Positions 11,751-23,990 of a DNA stretch of 64,000 bases are shown here, one piece after another. This stretch comes from Turritopsis dohrnii. Taxonomy: Eukaryota > Cnidaria > Hydrozoa > Anthoathecata > Oceaniidae. The position numbers and the translations under genes were made by a program. The notes beneath the pieces were generated by a model. The model was not told where the DNA came from. It did no database searches and saw nothing but the letters and a program-made list of their open reading frames with translations. Position 1 is the stretch's first letter. Every line of letters begins with the position of its first letter. The stretch covers positions 62,001 through 126,000 of the forward strand of contig BQMF02000298.1 of NCBI GenBank assembly GCA_027922465.2, in the 5' to 3' direction.

Positions 11751-12448
11751 TTATTGTCTTTTAGATGCGAAACAGAATTTTCGCCAATATCCGCTCTTTC
11801 CACAGCTGAAGCAAGTTTCTGTTGGTTTGAAGGTGGCTATATTGGCGTGAACAACTCGCCTAAAGACGGGCTCGGAACTGTGTATTTGGATCTTATCCAG
11901 TGCTTTAGAGATCTTCGATGATGTGTTGGAAGCTGATTTTATAGCACGATTGAACAAACTTTGCTTCTTCTTTAAACCACAAGTTTCGGCTGATTTAATC
12001 TTTCGTTTGTCAACAAAGGCACTCGCCAAATCATTGTAGATGTGTTCCTCGACAGTATTTCCATCCTGTGATATAGATCTGTCAGCAATTTTTATCAATT
12101 TGTTCCTTTTACAAATATTTGTAAATATTTCTTGTAAAAATTTCGTTGATCTACGTTTCGAGGCTTGCAAGATCACCTAGCGCCTCAAAGCCATGTAAAA
12201 CTTATTGAATTCATACTGTTTTTCGTTTCCTTTAAACTTAAAAGTTTGTTCAAATGCCTTTTTGAACCTTTTAACCCGTTGGTGATTAACCTTTTCAAAC
12301 TTAGTTTGATTATCTTCAGTTTTCTTATCAAAATACTTTTTTTAATAATGTTTATACTAAATAGAGAAATACCTTCCTCGTCAGATCTTGATTCTCTACG
12401 TCTTTTTTGACCTCTTGAAATATCTTCCCCTGACACTTTCTGTCCCAC
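11751..12448 (-). pseudogene. Retroelement gag relic with a zinc knuckle
   Basis: Two minus-strand frames (12448-12185 and 12176-11751) follow one another, separated by a frame change. The downstream one ends in CFSCGKSGYWRKFC, a CCHC zinc knuckle in which the His is replaced by Tyr. Upstream it has a short LIKIADRS segment and charged helical sequence, as in gag proteins of DIRS- or gypsy-type retroelements. No reverse transcriptase lies next to it, so this is an orphan, frameshifted fragment. A host-domesticated gag is possible but not supported. Confidence 0.55.
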
Positions 12449-14165
12449 TTTGAACCGTCTGAACCGTTCGAAAAGGATTGCTACCTCAATTGTGATTTTG
12501 GAACCTTTTTTAAGTTATGTTCTACAGTGATCATGCGCAGTTTATCGCAATACCCTTCAGAATGATTAAAAAAAATTATTTCTTGCAGTTACAGTTATTT
12601 AGGATGAAGCTAAATCATTTGTAGCCTAAATGCATACGTAATTTGTCGACTGGTACGGAAAAAATCTACCTCGAGTAAAGAAAATGATATAGGTAGAATT
12701 TGCGCCAATTGCACCAACTTTTATCTGCGCTAAAATTTCTCCATTTAAGGTATTAAAAAATTCAACATTTTGACAATTGAACGGATTTCGTATTATCAAG
12801 AACATTTAAAACAAGAAAAACTTCTAATTTGATCTGTTTATTGCAAAAGAAAATTTGAAAAGAATTTCTGATTTTAGCTATAACTGTTTGGTGGTACATT
12901 CGAAGCGATCACACCTGTGTGCTTTACACTGACCTGAAATATTCTGTATATTTCTATAGAAATGTAATTCTTCACAGAGGTTTTTAAACAAATGTGCCCG
13001 CTGGGTAAAGCCGTAAGTAATTGAAATGAGCATTTTATCATCAACACCGGCAGTAATTATCTAGGACAAGAGACAGACAGATGATAACACTTCGAAGGCC
13101 AATCATCTAATTTGCTAACTTGCAGTCATGGCATCCTGGAGAAGGACAAAAGAAATATGGGATTTTGATAAAGTTTTGAAACATATGATGACATATCTCC
13201 ATAATATCCGCAAGATCTTTCAAAATTACACGTTTGACAAATACAATTAATATAGTGTTTCATAATATGGTTCAACAAAAAAGCGAAAAGAAATAGCATT
13301 CCTAAAACCTTTATCCAAATAATTCTGTGCTAATGGTAGTATTATTTCTGCTAATGTTAAATGTATCCTTCTCAAAATTCAATGAAACTGTTTAAAATAA
13401 CTATTGCTTGTGTTGCATACAACCAGAGATCTGATACAACAAGATGACACTTTTACAACATTTTGTTACGTATGTACATGAGATAAATAAATCTATAAAT
13501 TACGAAGTGATACCCCTCTTCAGTTTCAAAACCAGAGGCGTAGCTAGTGCTCAGTCAAAATTTGTGGAGAAGGGTTTAAACGTTTCAAAGTAGAACAGAA
13601 AAACGTGCAAATAACATAATCGTCACTAAAGACGTATCATAACGTTGGACTTTTATTGACTGACACAAAAACGTTGTCGTTCAGTTTATGATGCAATATT
13701 GACAGTCCTTAACAAAACTAGAAGAATCTTAAAGTTGCTGACATGTATTGTCTGTTTCTCCCGCCTTTTCGTCTCATATGGCCAACGGTCAGTTTTTGAT
13801 AAGTGACCCGCATCGGTACTGACGATGTTGATGACCAACCTGATGAAGATGATGATGAGAAGGACGGAGCGAATTTAACTCTACAATAAAAAAAATGCTG
13901 AAAACTATTTTGAATAAGTTTCTAAAACGTTTGGCTGAAAGATCGTCCTTGAACAAAAAAGGTCTATTTAAATTGTGACAATATGAGAAAAACCGCCACA
14001 ATTCAACTCGGCCGTTGTGCCAACAAGCCTTTGCAAATCTGGGTCAACTCTCGGGACACCTTTTTCCATATTATCAAAAAACATTTCACAATTAGCGCCT
14101 GTGTATTTCAGTAAAATAAAAACATTCTGATATTTCCTGACACCCTAAATACCTACTTCATCTAC
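12449..14165. other. Intergenic, repeat relics only
   Basis: No convincing coding frame. A diverged CAGTGGGCA-family relic lies near 12930-13012 (TTTCTATAGAAAT and TGCCCGCTGGGTA). The remainder holds no structure I can name. Confidence 0.4.
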
Positions 14166-14167
14166 AT

Positions 14168-14535
14168 ATACACGTTTTATTTTATAAGAAACCAAGGTCA
14201 GACCTTAGTAGTAATGTTGCTTAAAAAATGACCATTTTTTAGTAGTAATGTTGCTTAATTTGTTGCTAATAATTAATTGAAAAAATATGTATTTCCAGTC
14301 TCGAATACCTTTGTATAAGCTTAAGTATAAGTGTAGGACACAGCACTGCAACCTTTAGTGTAACCACCTAGTGTGGCAATGTTAAGAAATGTGCTGTAGC
14401 TATGCTAGTGCTGCATCATCTCAAAACTTCATGTTGCTAATTTATGTAAGATCCTTGTAGTACTGTTGCTTAACTTTTTGAGAAAATTTACTAGTGTTGC
14501 TTATAAACGCGTTGCTTATAAAAAACGTGTAGTAA
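14168..14535. mobile_element. MITE, CACGTTTT-TTATAAG ends, copy 1
   Basis: The left end TACACGTTTTATTTTATAAG and the right end CTTATAAAAAACGTGTAG are inverted matches. The inside repeats GTAGTAATGTTGCTTAA-like words several times, as subterminal repeats do. Relatives of the same ends occur at 23557-23990 and at about 30853. Confidence 0.55.
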
Positions 14536-15309
14536 CTAAATAGAAGAATTGGAATAATGGTATTTTTGTTTGGTAAAAATATGCCATATACATTTGCTGG
14601 AAACAGTTACTTTTTCACAGTAATCTTGAGTAGAAATCAAGGATTTCTACATTGTATATCTCTAATGCTTCTATAATCCAATTAATGAGAAAAATATAAC
14701 AATTAAAAAAGAATTTCGGAATGTTTTCAGAAGGTAATTTAATAATGCTAAATTAAATTTTGTAGGATTAGAATTGTTCTTAGATACAAAAAGTAAACAT
14801 ATGACGACAGAGAAGAAATGTTACAAACAAACCAACGTGAATTATACGTGGAAAAGCTAACATCCTTTATCTGGATTTAGAAAGAGTTTGCAGGTTTCCA
14901 AAGGATGCAATTCAGACATAATTCAGAGGAGGCAACATTTTGATGCTTTAACGTGATTCACTTACCTTTTTTTCTTGGATTTGGAAACAGTTGCAATCCA
15001 AACCATGACTTATCGTTCCTTTTCCCGTTTCTTTTATTCCTTTTTCCTTTTATTAAATACAATACGAATACGTATCAAAGAGGTCTTTACTTTCTTCACA
15101 CATTATTTCAAGTGATTCTTTTTCTTTGAGAATTTCTTTATATTGTCGGTTATTTGATTAGATTAGATAGTGTGGTCTATTCAGGACTCTTTCGAAAATT
15201 CTAATTCTTAATAATTAAGATGCTGGAGATAAAACTGTGTTGACGCAGGAACTTCAAGTGGTAAAAATATCAGAAGGAAGAATAAAACTACGCGCTCAGT
15301 TAAGAAAGA
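14536..15309. other. Intergenic, nothing recognised
   Basis: No gene, RNA gene or paired repeat is apparent in this AT-rich stretch. Confidence 0.4.
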
Positions 15310-16105
15310 AAGAAAAAAAAAAGTTTCGTTTTGCCAGCAACCTTTTTGATAAGCATAGGTAGGAAGTTTTCCTGGTTTTTGGCCGTGGTTTGAAAAAAAA
15401 GCTGCGAGCTTAGTATAGTGAGATATTTTGCAGTTGTAGCTCATTGGTCCAGATCATATATATCCCGATGTCCCAAAATATCATCTCAGGTTATATAGGG
15501 TAATATGGGGAAAGATGGGTCGGCGGGGTAAGTCGGTTCATTGTAACTTGAAGTGTAGATATAGAGCCTTAGAAACCGATATTTTTATCGGAATAAAATG
15601 GTAGGCGAGTAGTGACGGTTGTTATGTTAAAAATATCGGTTTCTAAGACTCTGCCTACACTCTATCTACACTTCATGACTTAATGACCCGACTTACCCCG
15701 CCGAACCCATCTTACCCCATCTTACCCTAACACCACATTGGTATTGGATTTGACAATCATTTGACGATCATGTCTTTATTTAGAACTTGGGACAACTATC
15801 TGGCTAACCAAAGGAGATACTTGACATTTCGTACATTAGCCACCATCGATGTTAGACAATTTGTCATTGAGAAGATGAAATGATAATTAGTTTTCAAAAT
15901 GATTTTTTTTTGACGTAGCACTTAGCGTTCCTTCGCAATTGAGACTCCCAATCCTAAGGACCATATTTCTATCTACATCTCCCCCATTTCACATTCCCCT
16001 CACCACCTCCCCAAATCCTCTCCTCACCCACACCACACCACCATTTTAGAATTTCATTGACCAGTTCAGATATAAGGATTGATAATGATTGATACATCTT
16101 CAATA
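15310..16105 (+). repeat. Diverged duplicated block, copy 1 (with MITE)
   Basis: This block repeats, with substitutions and indels, at 16555-17265. Landmarks in order are AAAAGTTTCGTTTTGCCA, GCTGCGAGCTTAG, ATCATCTCAGGTTATATA, TTGGATTTGACAATCATTTG, CTTTATTTAGAACTTGGGAC and CCAGTTCAGATATAAGGATT. Copy 1 differs by holding a MITE at 15498-15727 that copy 2 lacks. Confidence 0.8.
15498..15727. mobile_element. 230-bp mariner-type MITE (TA target)
   Basis: Long inverted repeats begin GGGTAATATGGGGAAAGATG and end ATCTTACCCCATCTTACCC. The whole unit folds back, including the inner AGAAACCGATATTTTTA and TAAAAATATCGGTTTCT arms. TA flanks each side (15496-15497 and 15728-15729). The paralogous block at 16829-16840 preserves the uninterrupted site GGTTATATAACACC, so the insertion boundaries and TA duplication are confirmed by comparison within the window. 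Confidence 0.9.
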
Positions 16106-16554
16106 AAAATATTGTATTTGTACTTTGTATATTCGCCACGTGCCCCATCACCAGTGTCATACCTTATTGCAGTTTACATAGTCCACAGTGTCATAGTAAA
16201 CTATGGCACTGATGATACCGCAAGCCGAAAAGCGTCTGTCAAAATAAAAAAATGCTTTAATAAACATAAAGCTCATAAGCATATTGAAAACATCCCAAAA
16301 ATATGATATTGTAAAACAGTAGAAGATATTAAGTAAAGAAATAGTTGATATGCATTAGTTGATGTGTATCAGTTATGATCGATGTTTTTAGATATTAACG
16401 ATAATCGTCAAAGCAATCCTTTTCGCAATTTGAAAGTCGTTTATTGAACCCAGGGTCAGAGAGACTTATTTTGAGCATCATTGGTATAAAGCCAAAAATA
16501 CAAAATTTCAAAAAAAAAAACATGATACGCTAAGGTAACTAAAGTAATAATAAT

Positions 16555-17265
16555 AAAAAAAAGTTTCGTTTTGCCAACAACCTTTTTGACAAGATAGAGT
16601 ATAAGTAGGAAGTCTTCCGGATTGATTTCCTTGGCTGTGGTTTGAACTACGGTAAACCTTCGAGATTCTTATTTGTAAGCAAGAAGCTGCGAGCTTAGCG
16701 AGATGCTTTGCAGTTGGAGCTCATTTGGCAAGACCATATATAGTTAGATGACGTAAAGGATTTTGGGTCGCTCCACTGGCCCAGACATGTGGCAAAATGA
16801 TTACTTTATTACTTTATATCATCTCAGGTTATATAACACCATTTTGGTGTTGGATTTGACAATCATTTGACGATAATGTCTTTATTTAGAACTTGGGACA
16901 ATTATCAGAATCATCCCGGGATAGTTTTTATGTTTTTGTTTATATAAAAATTATAATTACTGCGCACGCGTGAAATATTATCTCGTCCCGGCAAGACGGG
17001 ATAACTGTGATCATATGGGAAAAAAACACCTCGTTTAAGCGGGATCCTGGAAAAAATAAACGAGATTCCGCTTAACCGGGACAGGGTGATTTTTTTTGTT
17101 TTCCATATGATCAGAAAAAAAAAATCTAGTGAGAATCGTATAAAATCTAGGATCTCGTCAAAACGTCTCGTCTCGCCCTGCCGGGATGAAACGCTCCATA
17201 TGATCACCCCCTTAGAGTTTCATTGACCAGTTCAGATATAAGGATTCATAATGATTAATACAATG
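16555..17265 (+). repeat. Diverged duplicated block, copy 2 (empty MITE site)
   Basis: Paralogue of 15310-16105. It keeps the empty TATA|ACACC site of the MITE, but carries a different insertion at about 16911-17207 between the TTAGAACTTGGGAC and CCAGTTCAGATATAAGG landmarks. The two copies are direct repeats roughly 1.2 kb apart. Confidence 0.8.
16911..17207. mobile_element. Truncated MITE related to the 42-kb element
   Basis: GC-richer insertion absent from the paralogous block. It contains repeated CCCGSYWARRCGGGA-like words and TTCCATATGATCA, and ends CCATATGATCACCCCC, which resembles the CCCATATGAACAGCCCC end of the element at 42053-42601. The left end CATCCCGGGATAG does not match as an inverted repeat, so the copy seems truncated on that side. 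Confidence 0.5.
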
Positions 17266-18179
17266 GCTTTATGGTGATGATGCCCATAATGAGTTAGGAA
17301 AAGGATTGTTTTGACGATTTCAATATGCTTATAAACTTTATGTTTACAAAAATAAGATGTACTTTATTTTACATAGTCATTTAAAAACGGACAATATCGT
17401 CTAGATGGCTGTTGAAGACAAAAAAGTCAAGTACATCATTGGAATACATCATTGGAACTTATCGATCAGAACTACAAAGATGTTGTATATTTGGTTCGTA
17501 CTTATGAAGCAGATGAAATGTGCGGTGTACAAGTTGTTAGTTCATGGCAACGAAAGCTTCACAAAATCGTTTGCGTAGATGTGAAAGGTCTGTTTTATAT
17601 GCAGCACATCCTTTTGTCACTTACTTGTTCGTCTTGAAGCATCACAAACTTTAGTTTTAAACTTATATATGTACACGTAAAAGAAAGCATCTTTGATTCG
17701 AAAAGAGGATAAAGTTGCAATTCAGATACAATAAATGAAATTGTTCTACATTTCTCATTGCTGCAACAGAAGCAGCTTCGTGCGTTATAAACACAGTTTC
17801 TACTAAGTAGCTTGCAAAGCATGGATTACACGATAAAACGTTTATTTGCAATTGATTAAATGGTCTCAATGATAACTATTCAAAATGATCACCACTTTTC
17901 AGTAACCAAAACAAATTGCTTTCACGAAATTCAACTGATAGATAAAGTTGTTCACTTCGGACATTTTTCCCACTTCTTTTCTCAAACTTTTCTAAATTTT
18001 CTATTTCCTCTTAAGCCACTAACATTTAACTTCTGATAACTGACTTTCATTGGAATGTTTGGCAATTCATCCGATGATGAGAAACTTTGTGTTGATGATC
18101 TGGATGATTGAGAACTATCATCAGTTGAAATACTTTCCCTAAAAAAAACAAATATAATAATAGAAAGAAACAAGCAATT
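17266..18179. other. Intergenic, nothing recognised
   Basis: Short overlapping frames exist but have no domain signature, no coherent composition and no splice support. No RNA gene seen. Confidence 0.4.
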
Positions 18180-18411
18180 GGGTCTGTTACAAAAGCATTA
18201 GCATTTTGTCCATCCGACACGATAACTGTTTGTTTCAATAACTTTTGACTATCATCCTTGTGGAAATCATCTTTTGGAATTTTGTAAATTCTACTCTAGT
18301 ATACTTTCAAAAAACCTTTGCTTGCTATTGTATCATAAACGTGCTGTTTTTTATATGGCCCTTAGCACTGATTTGTCCGTCCGACATAATAAGTACTTTT
18401 GTAACAGACCC
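18180..18411. mobile_element. 232-bp MITE, GGGTCTGTTACAAAAG ends
   Basis: The left end GGGTCTGTTACAAAAG and right end CTTTTGTAACAGACCC are exact inverted repeats of 16 bp. A second inverted pair follows inside (TTTGTCCATCCGACA and TGTCCGTCCGACATA: the same TGTCC-TCCGACA words). I cannot see a target duplication. Confidence 0.75.
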
Positions 18412-19046
18412 TATATTTAGTGTTTAGTAAAACAAAACCTTTAAGATTAAATAGAAATGTTTCCATTTTCAGTTTCTGCTACATTCTCAGATGAACTGTT
18501 ATTATCAAAATGTTTTTCAACTTTTCTGGATTTTGCAAAGAAACTTTTAAATTCCAAATCACAGAATTCATCACTTACCTTCTCTCTGTTGATGTTAACG
18601 TTTTTTCCAAAGTAATTTTCCAGACACTCATGTTTCCTCACCAATTCTTTAAAATCTTATTTGTTGATGTGTTACTGGAAAGCCAACTGATACTCGACTG
18701 TGATACAAAACCTTTTAAACAAAGTAATCAAATCATGTTGATTCCGTTGCTAATCAAATGTAATCGCATGATCATTTTCAGATTATAATAATCGACGTCA
18801 TTTCTAAAGCATGCAATGAAAGAACATGATAGATGCGACAAATTTGTGTGTGGGATCAGTGCGACAGATTTGTGAATCAATATCCTTGTATGGACTATCG
18901 GATCGAAGTGGGATAGAATGATCAAAGTAGCTACTACAAAATGTAAACAAATGAGTAATCGCATTGGAATGATTCCTCTCTCAGCTTCTGCATGTTTTTT
19001 TCATTGTGTTTACATTAACAACATGTTGCTAACAGTTAAAAGTGCA
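18412..19046. other. Intergenic, nothing recognised
   Basis: AT-rich with no supported gene; frames present on both strands lack recognisable content. Confidence 0.4.
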
Positions 19047-19809
19047 TACCGTATTTCCTCTAAACGCCACTTTTATAACAAACTCCAGCTTTTGGATGCA
19101 ACGTTTAGGAAGGGAAGCGTTCATTAGAGGGCAGCGTTTTTTACAAAATGAAAAATTAGACGGAAACAGACTTTAAACAATAATGTTTTCCTTTCCTAAA
19201 AAACTTTACAAAAAGTTTTGGGAAGATGTTTTACACAAAAAGATATGTTCACATCATACAAAAACGAATATCAATATTACAGTCGCCATTCTTTTCTACG
19301 ATATGAAAACTTTCAATGCTTTCGCTAACTCGAAAATTTGAAACGGATTTTTAGAATTTTGATCTTAATCCAGTGCTTCTCTGCCTATTTCAATAATGCA
19401 GCACCAGTTAGATAAGACAAATCTTTTTTTCGCGCTTGGAATGTATAAGAAGATGTCGGACAAAGAAATTTTATCGTGACATTTACCGATAGAACTGTCC
19501 ACACTCGTAGGATTTTTTAAAGATTTGCTTTGAATGTTTTGAATGCTCCAGCGCAGTTAATTACACATCGATTAAAATTCATACAAATGTGGAAGAATTT
19601 GTTGATAGAAAACAAATAAAACTATTAAACTATCTAAACTATTTCTTGTTGAGCCTGTTTGCTAATAAACGCCGCTTTTTCAAGATGAGACGTATATTAG
19701 AAGGCGGCGTTTATCAGAGGGCGACACTTATTACAAATGTTCGGCTAGTGTGGCGTTTATCAGAGGGTGGCGTTTATTAGAGGGTGGCGTTTATTAGAGG
19801 ACATACGGT
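19047..19809. mobile_element. TACCGTATTTCCTCT element, about 763 bp
   Basis: The left end TACCGTATTTCCTCTAAACG and the right end CGTTTATTAGAGGACATACGGTA are imperfect inverted repeats. Extra copies of the GGCGTTTATYAGAGG word sit just inside the right end (19700-19800), giving subterminal direct repeats. The interior is related to 9738-10012. TA or a slightly longer palindromic site may be the target. No transposase frame is visible. Confidence 0.65.
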
Positions 19810-21702
19810 AACAAGAGAAGCATGAATGCCTAAACCCTCAATCTATTCGAACCAACACACTTGAGAAACCTGACACATCTATTTTAACTTTGGTATGAAC
19901 ATACTTCGATAGTGAGATTGATGTAATCTTGAGAGTTACCAAGAAGACTTCCCTCTGAACCATCTTGTGGTTCATTTTAACAGCTTCAGGTTATTTCAAC
20001 TATATTTGAAATTTCATTTGAGTTGAAAAAAAAACTTTGAATTTACCAATGGGTTGATCAAACACGTGCTTAAAACCTCATCAGATAACATCAGAGCCCA
20101 TTCCTGGAAATTGTTGGAAAATTTGTTGGAGAAGTATATTTCTCTTAGATTATGTTTATTATTTCTGTGAAAATGATCTTTGTCGCAGTGACGTTTGCCA
20201 TTTTTATTAATTAAGATTTCCATGGAATGGATAATCTTATTCATTTCGGCGGCGTATCTATTTCTCTATCTATCTATCTATCAGGGTAATGCTCTAGCCT
20301 GTGATTTTCATATCTCCGCTGTGATGATAATGTAAAATGTTGACAGGCTAAAGCTGAACCGAAAGCATGTAAAAACAATATGGTGGCGCGTGGAAGGTCG
20401 TGCTTGTGTTTTGTGCTTGGTACTTTTATCTGGAAATGTTGGAAAAGTTTACGTACAGATCATTTCATAATTAAAGAACTGCATGTGACTTGTAAAGAGA
20501 CAGGACTATCGTTTGTATAACAAAATATACGTGATTTACAGTCGAATTTTGAGAATTTTATATACAGGTTGTTGATAATAATAACAAGAGAAGGAATATC
20601 ATAACATTGATATTATACTGTGTATGAAGACTCATTTATCTGATGCCGAATCTCAAGATTTGTATTTAATCGATGGTTATGAATTGTATACATTGACATA
20701 TGAAACAAATAAATTGGGAAGACAAGATATTGAATGAAAATATCATGGATTAAGATATTTTCACAAAAGAGAATTCCCATCCTAGTCTTCTTACATGCTG
20801 CATGTATTGCTTGGCTGACAACAAAATATCTGTCAAAAGCCTTCAATAATGATTTTAATTATGTTGTGCAGTCTTTGAAAAAAGAAACGATGTAATCTTG
20901 AAGAGAGTTTGTGTCGGTACCTATGATGATCCAGACATTATTTAAAAACAGTAAATTGATACACTTTGAAGCAGTTACGAGATGTCGATTGGTTTACAGT
21001 CTACAAAACAATAAACATTAACAAGACCATACCAAATTCATGAGATCATTTTTAATAACTATGCCCTGGTAATAGAAAAGAAAATTAAGTGACGTCCTTG
21101 CCCATGGCTGAATAAGTCATTTAAAAGCAAAATGAACAATCACGATGCAGTATATTAAGGAAAGCCAACAGAGTAAAGGTCACACCTATCCTGCCTTATT
21201 CTGTTTGTTGCAAATAAAGCAAAGCTCTGTGGCTGTGTGAAAACTGCTCTGTATTTTAGACCACGGAAGAACATAAGGATCAAAAAGTTATTACGTAATT
21301 GCCCAGTGAATTTGAAATTTTACTTCTGTCGACTTATTGAATAGTTCTTGACGATTTTTATTTTTTTAATTTTTATGTATATAAATTAAGCAATTTTACA
21401 TTGTATATATTTATTTTCACTCTGCAAATTTGTTATTGTACTTAACAGGACTTATATATATGGAAAGAGAGAGAAAGCAGCATACATACATAATGAAGTG
21501 TATAATCCCTTAGAAAAAAGTTTATTTTTGACAATGAAAAGTAATCACAACAACATCTTTTATCAAATTAAAATTACAAGCATGTCATGCTTAAGTTACG
21601 GAAATCTTTTAACAACTTAGTTGTTTCTTGTTTATTGAATGACGAAGGTTCAAAAAATCAAACGTGAAAGATGTCACGAAGTGAAACTTAATTACTTAGC
21701 TA
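19810..21702. other. Intergenic; (CTAT)n microsatellite
   Basis: No gene supported. A short (CTAT)n run lies at about 20257-20283. A CAGTGGGCA-family relic (AAAATGATCTTTGTCGCAG) lies at about 20170-20205. The rest is AT-rich. Confidence 0.45.
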
Positions 21703-23078
21703 CAGTGGAACCTCCGTAAAGCGGACACCTCCTTAAGACAGACAAAATATTTTGTGCCAGATGAATCCTTAACAAGAGCCAGATGGCGCAAAACGGTAGC
21801 AGCAATATTGTACTTAAAGTTATGAAAAGTTTTGAGGGTTGTGTTTTTTATATCTCACTGGTGGAAAACAGGCATAAACGATAATATGTTAAAATGATAA
21901 GTTAGTGTAAAAAGGGTCTAATCATAAGCCACCAGAAATTAATTTATTAAAGACAAAAGAATTATACATGCGTGAGCTGTATATATTTTTATAAGAAAAT
22001 TTTTTGTAAGACCATGTGTAGAAAAAAACCACGCGTTTCGAAAAAAAAAATTTGTTTTTAATTATAATTTCATGAAACCAAAAATGAATTCGAACAAATA
22101 ACTGCCTTTTTGAACTAGATCTTCGAAAGTCTTCTTAATACACAAAACAGTGTTGTAGCTAACAAACGAGGTAATAAGAAGTTTTGAACTGATAGGCTTT
22201 ACTAACAAGAAAAAGTATATATAACCAAATTTTAAGTATCAATGTATTTTCAGTTAGCATAAATAGCTAAAACTTCCATTTTTATGCAGATCTATTTTAT
22301 TAATATTCATTCTTTCATGAATTATTTCATATAACATCAAAGAAAACGTCCTTTTAAATGCTTGATATGTGAAACCTCTTTCGAAGGCTGCGTTCCTTCA
22401 TTAGAATTTACATTGCGTTATTAGCAGAGTCTTGCAGACTCTAAATCGCAGACTAATTGCCATTTCGGCCGGAGTAGGAGGAGGAGGAGTAGTAGTAGTA
22501 GGAGTCCGCGGGTGTTTTAATACGGTATTCGCTATCGCTGCTACCGTAATAAACTCTTATAAAGAAACCTCGCCAAAACTGACAGTCTAAAGCGGACACT
22601 TCCTTAAAGCGAACATTTTTTGCAGGTCCCGTACGACAATTCCCCCTAAAATTTACCTCTATAAAGCGGACACCGAAGAAATTCGACAAGAACATCAAAA
22701 TTCAGTATTTTATTTCTTTCTCTTATTGTAAACATCTGTTTTTTAATATCATACAAGGTTAAGTTAGCCAAATGACAGCCTTTTCTTGCCCACTAACGTG
22801 AAATATACATGGTAACTCTAATCCATAACCAGCTCCCCGGTAATTTTCAATCCCAACGGTTTTTTCAAAAAAATGTTTATTTTCTGATCAAATTTCATTT
22901 TATGATTGATTTTTACCTAACTGGGCAATAGCAATTGGCCTAATGGGTTCCCGACTTACGAGTAGAATTTCTTCCGAGTTTCTGGCCAAAATAAACAAAA
23001 CCTCTCCAATGCGGACACCTCTCTAAAGCGGACAAAATCTCTGGTCGCGTAAGTGTCCGTTTTAAGGAGGTTTTACTT
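21703..23078. mobile_element. Tigger/pogo-like non-autonomous element
   Basis: The left end is CAGTGGAACCTCCGTAAAGC with GGACACC following, directly after TA. The right end contains GTGTCCGTTTTAAGGAGG followed by TTTTACT and TA, the inverted counterpart. Repeated AAAGCGGACA words occur inside (22588, 22663, 23025). These are classic pogo/Tigger-type termini and a TA target. There is no DDE transposase frame. The dispersed (TCC)n repeat at 22400-22560 is nested in it. Confidence 0.75.
22400..22560 (-). repeat. Dispersed repeat with (TCC)n core, copy 2
   Basis: Inverted relative of 8637-8800: on the minus strand it reads TTATTACGGTAGCAGCGATA, ATACCGTATTAAAACACCC, a TCC/TAC-rich tract and CGGCCGAAATGGCA. 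It lies within the Tigger-like element, so it either inserted there or was mobilised with it. Confidence 0.7.
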
Positions 23079-23556
23079 TACCTAGTTTGTTATTGCCTCA
23101 TGTTTTTCACATAGATATAGCAGCGAAAAGTTAAATCATGACAAACATAACAGTACGATAGTGCACATGAAAAACAAAAACAAAAACAAAAACAATTTGG
23201 GCTGTCAGGCTTTGGGTTAAACTTTTTTTCCGTTTCTTTTCAAGGAATAACTTTTACTGAGACTACAACTTCCAATGTAATCTCTATTCAGTATAATCAT
23301 ACATTCAGATGTAATAATAAGAGTGTCCGTTTTACTGCAATGGTGAGGCACAACGTTCCGATCGGTTTTCATTTTTTTGTGCTGTCCGATTTATACGGTT
23401 TGTTGATAAAGGCATCCAACTCCCATGAAGCTTTCCGAATGTTGTTAATCTTTTCAAGTTTGAAGCTTAAACGTTACCTTATATGTTTTCCAAATATCTA
23501 ACACCCAAACAAACTTGTAAACTGAATTTAAAAGCCATTTTTATAGATGTCTCTTT

Positions 23557-23990
23557 TACGCGTTTTTTTCTTTTTTTTATAAGAAACCAGTTTATAAGAA
23601 ACCTACATTTAGAATCTTAGATTAAGAAACTTTTACAACTACATTGTTACCTCTAATTTTTAAAAAAGAAACTTTTTTCCATATTTGACTTCTTATTTAA
23701 GGAACTAGTTATGAAAAGAAAACTTCTGTTTAAATGTAGCTATTACATTACAGAGACAAATTAGTTCCAAACGCATTTAAAATTCGAAATTGAAACGAAA
23801 TACGCTGTTTTTTATTTCAGTTAAACCTATAAATTAAGAAATATTTAGATCTTTCATTCATTGGATCATGATATGCATTTTTAACAAAAAATAAGAAACC
23901 GAAAACTTTTAGAACTAAAAACATTAAAATTTAAACCAAAATTAAGAAACTTTTCGCTAAGTTTCTCATAAAAAATAAACGTGTAATTAC
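23557..23990. mobile_element. MITE, CACGTTTT-TTATAAG ends, copy 2
   Basis: The left side ACGCGTTTTTTTC followed by TTTTTTATAAGAAACC and the right side GTTTCTCATAAAAAATAAACGTG are loose inverted repeats. The interior is rich in AAGAAACTTTT words. It shares end style with 14168-14535; boundaries are approximate. A (CAAAAA)n run lies nearby at about 23171-23195. Confidence 0.45.
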
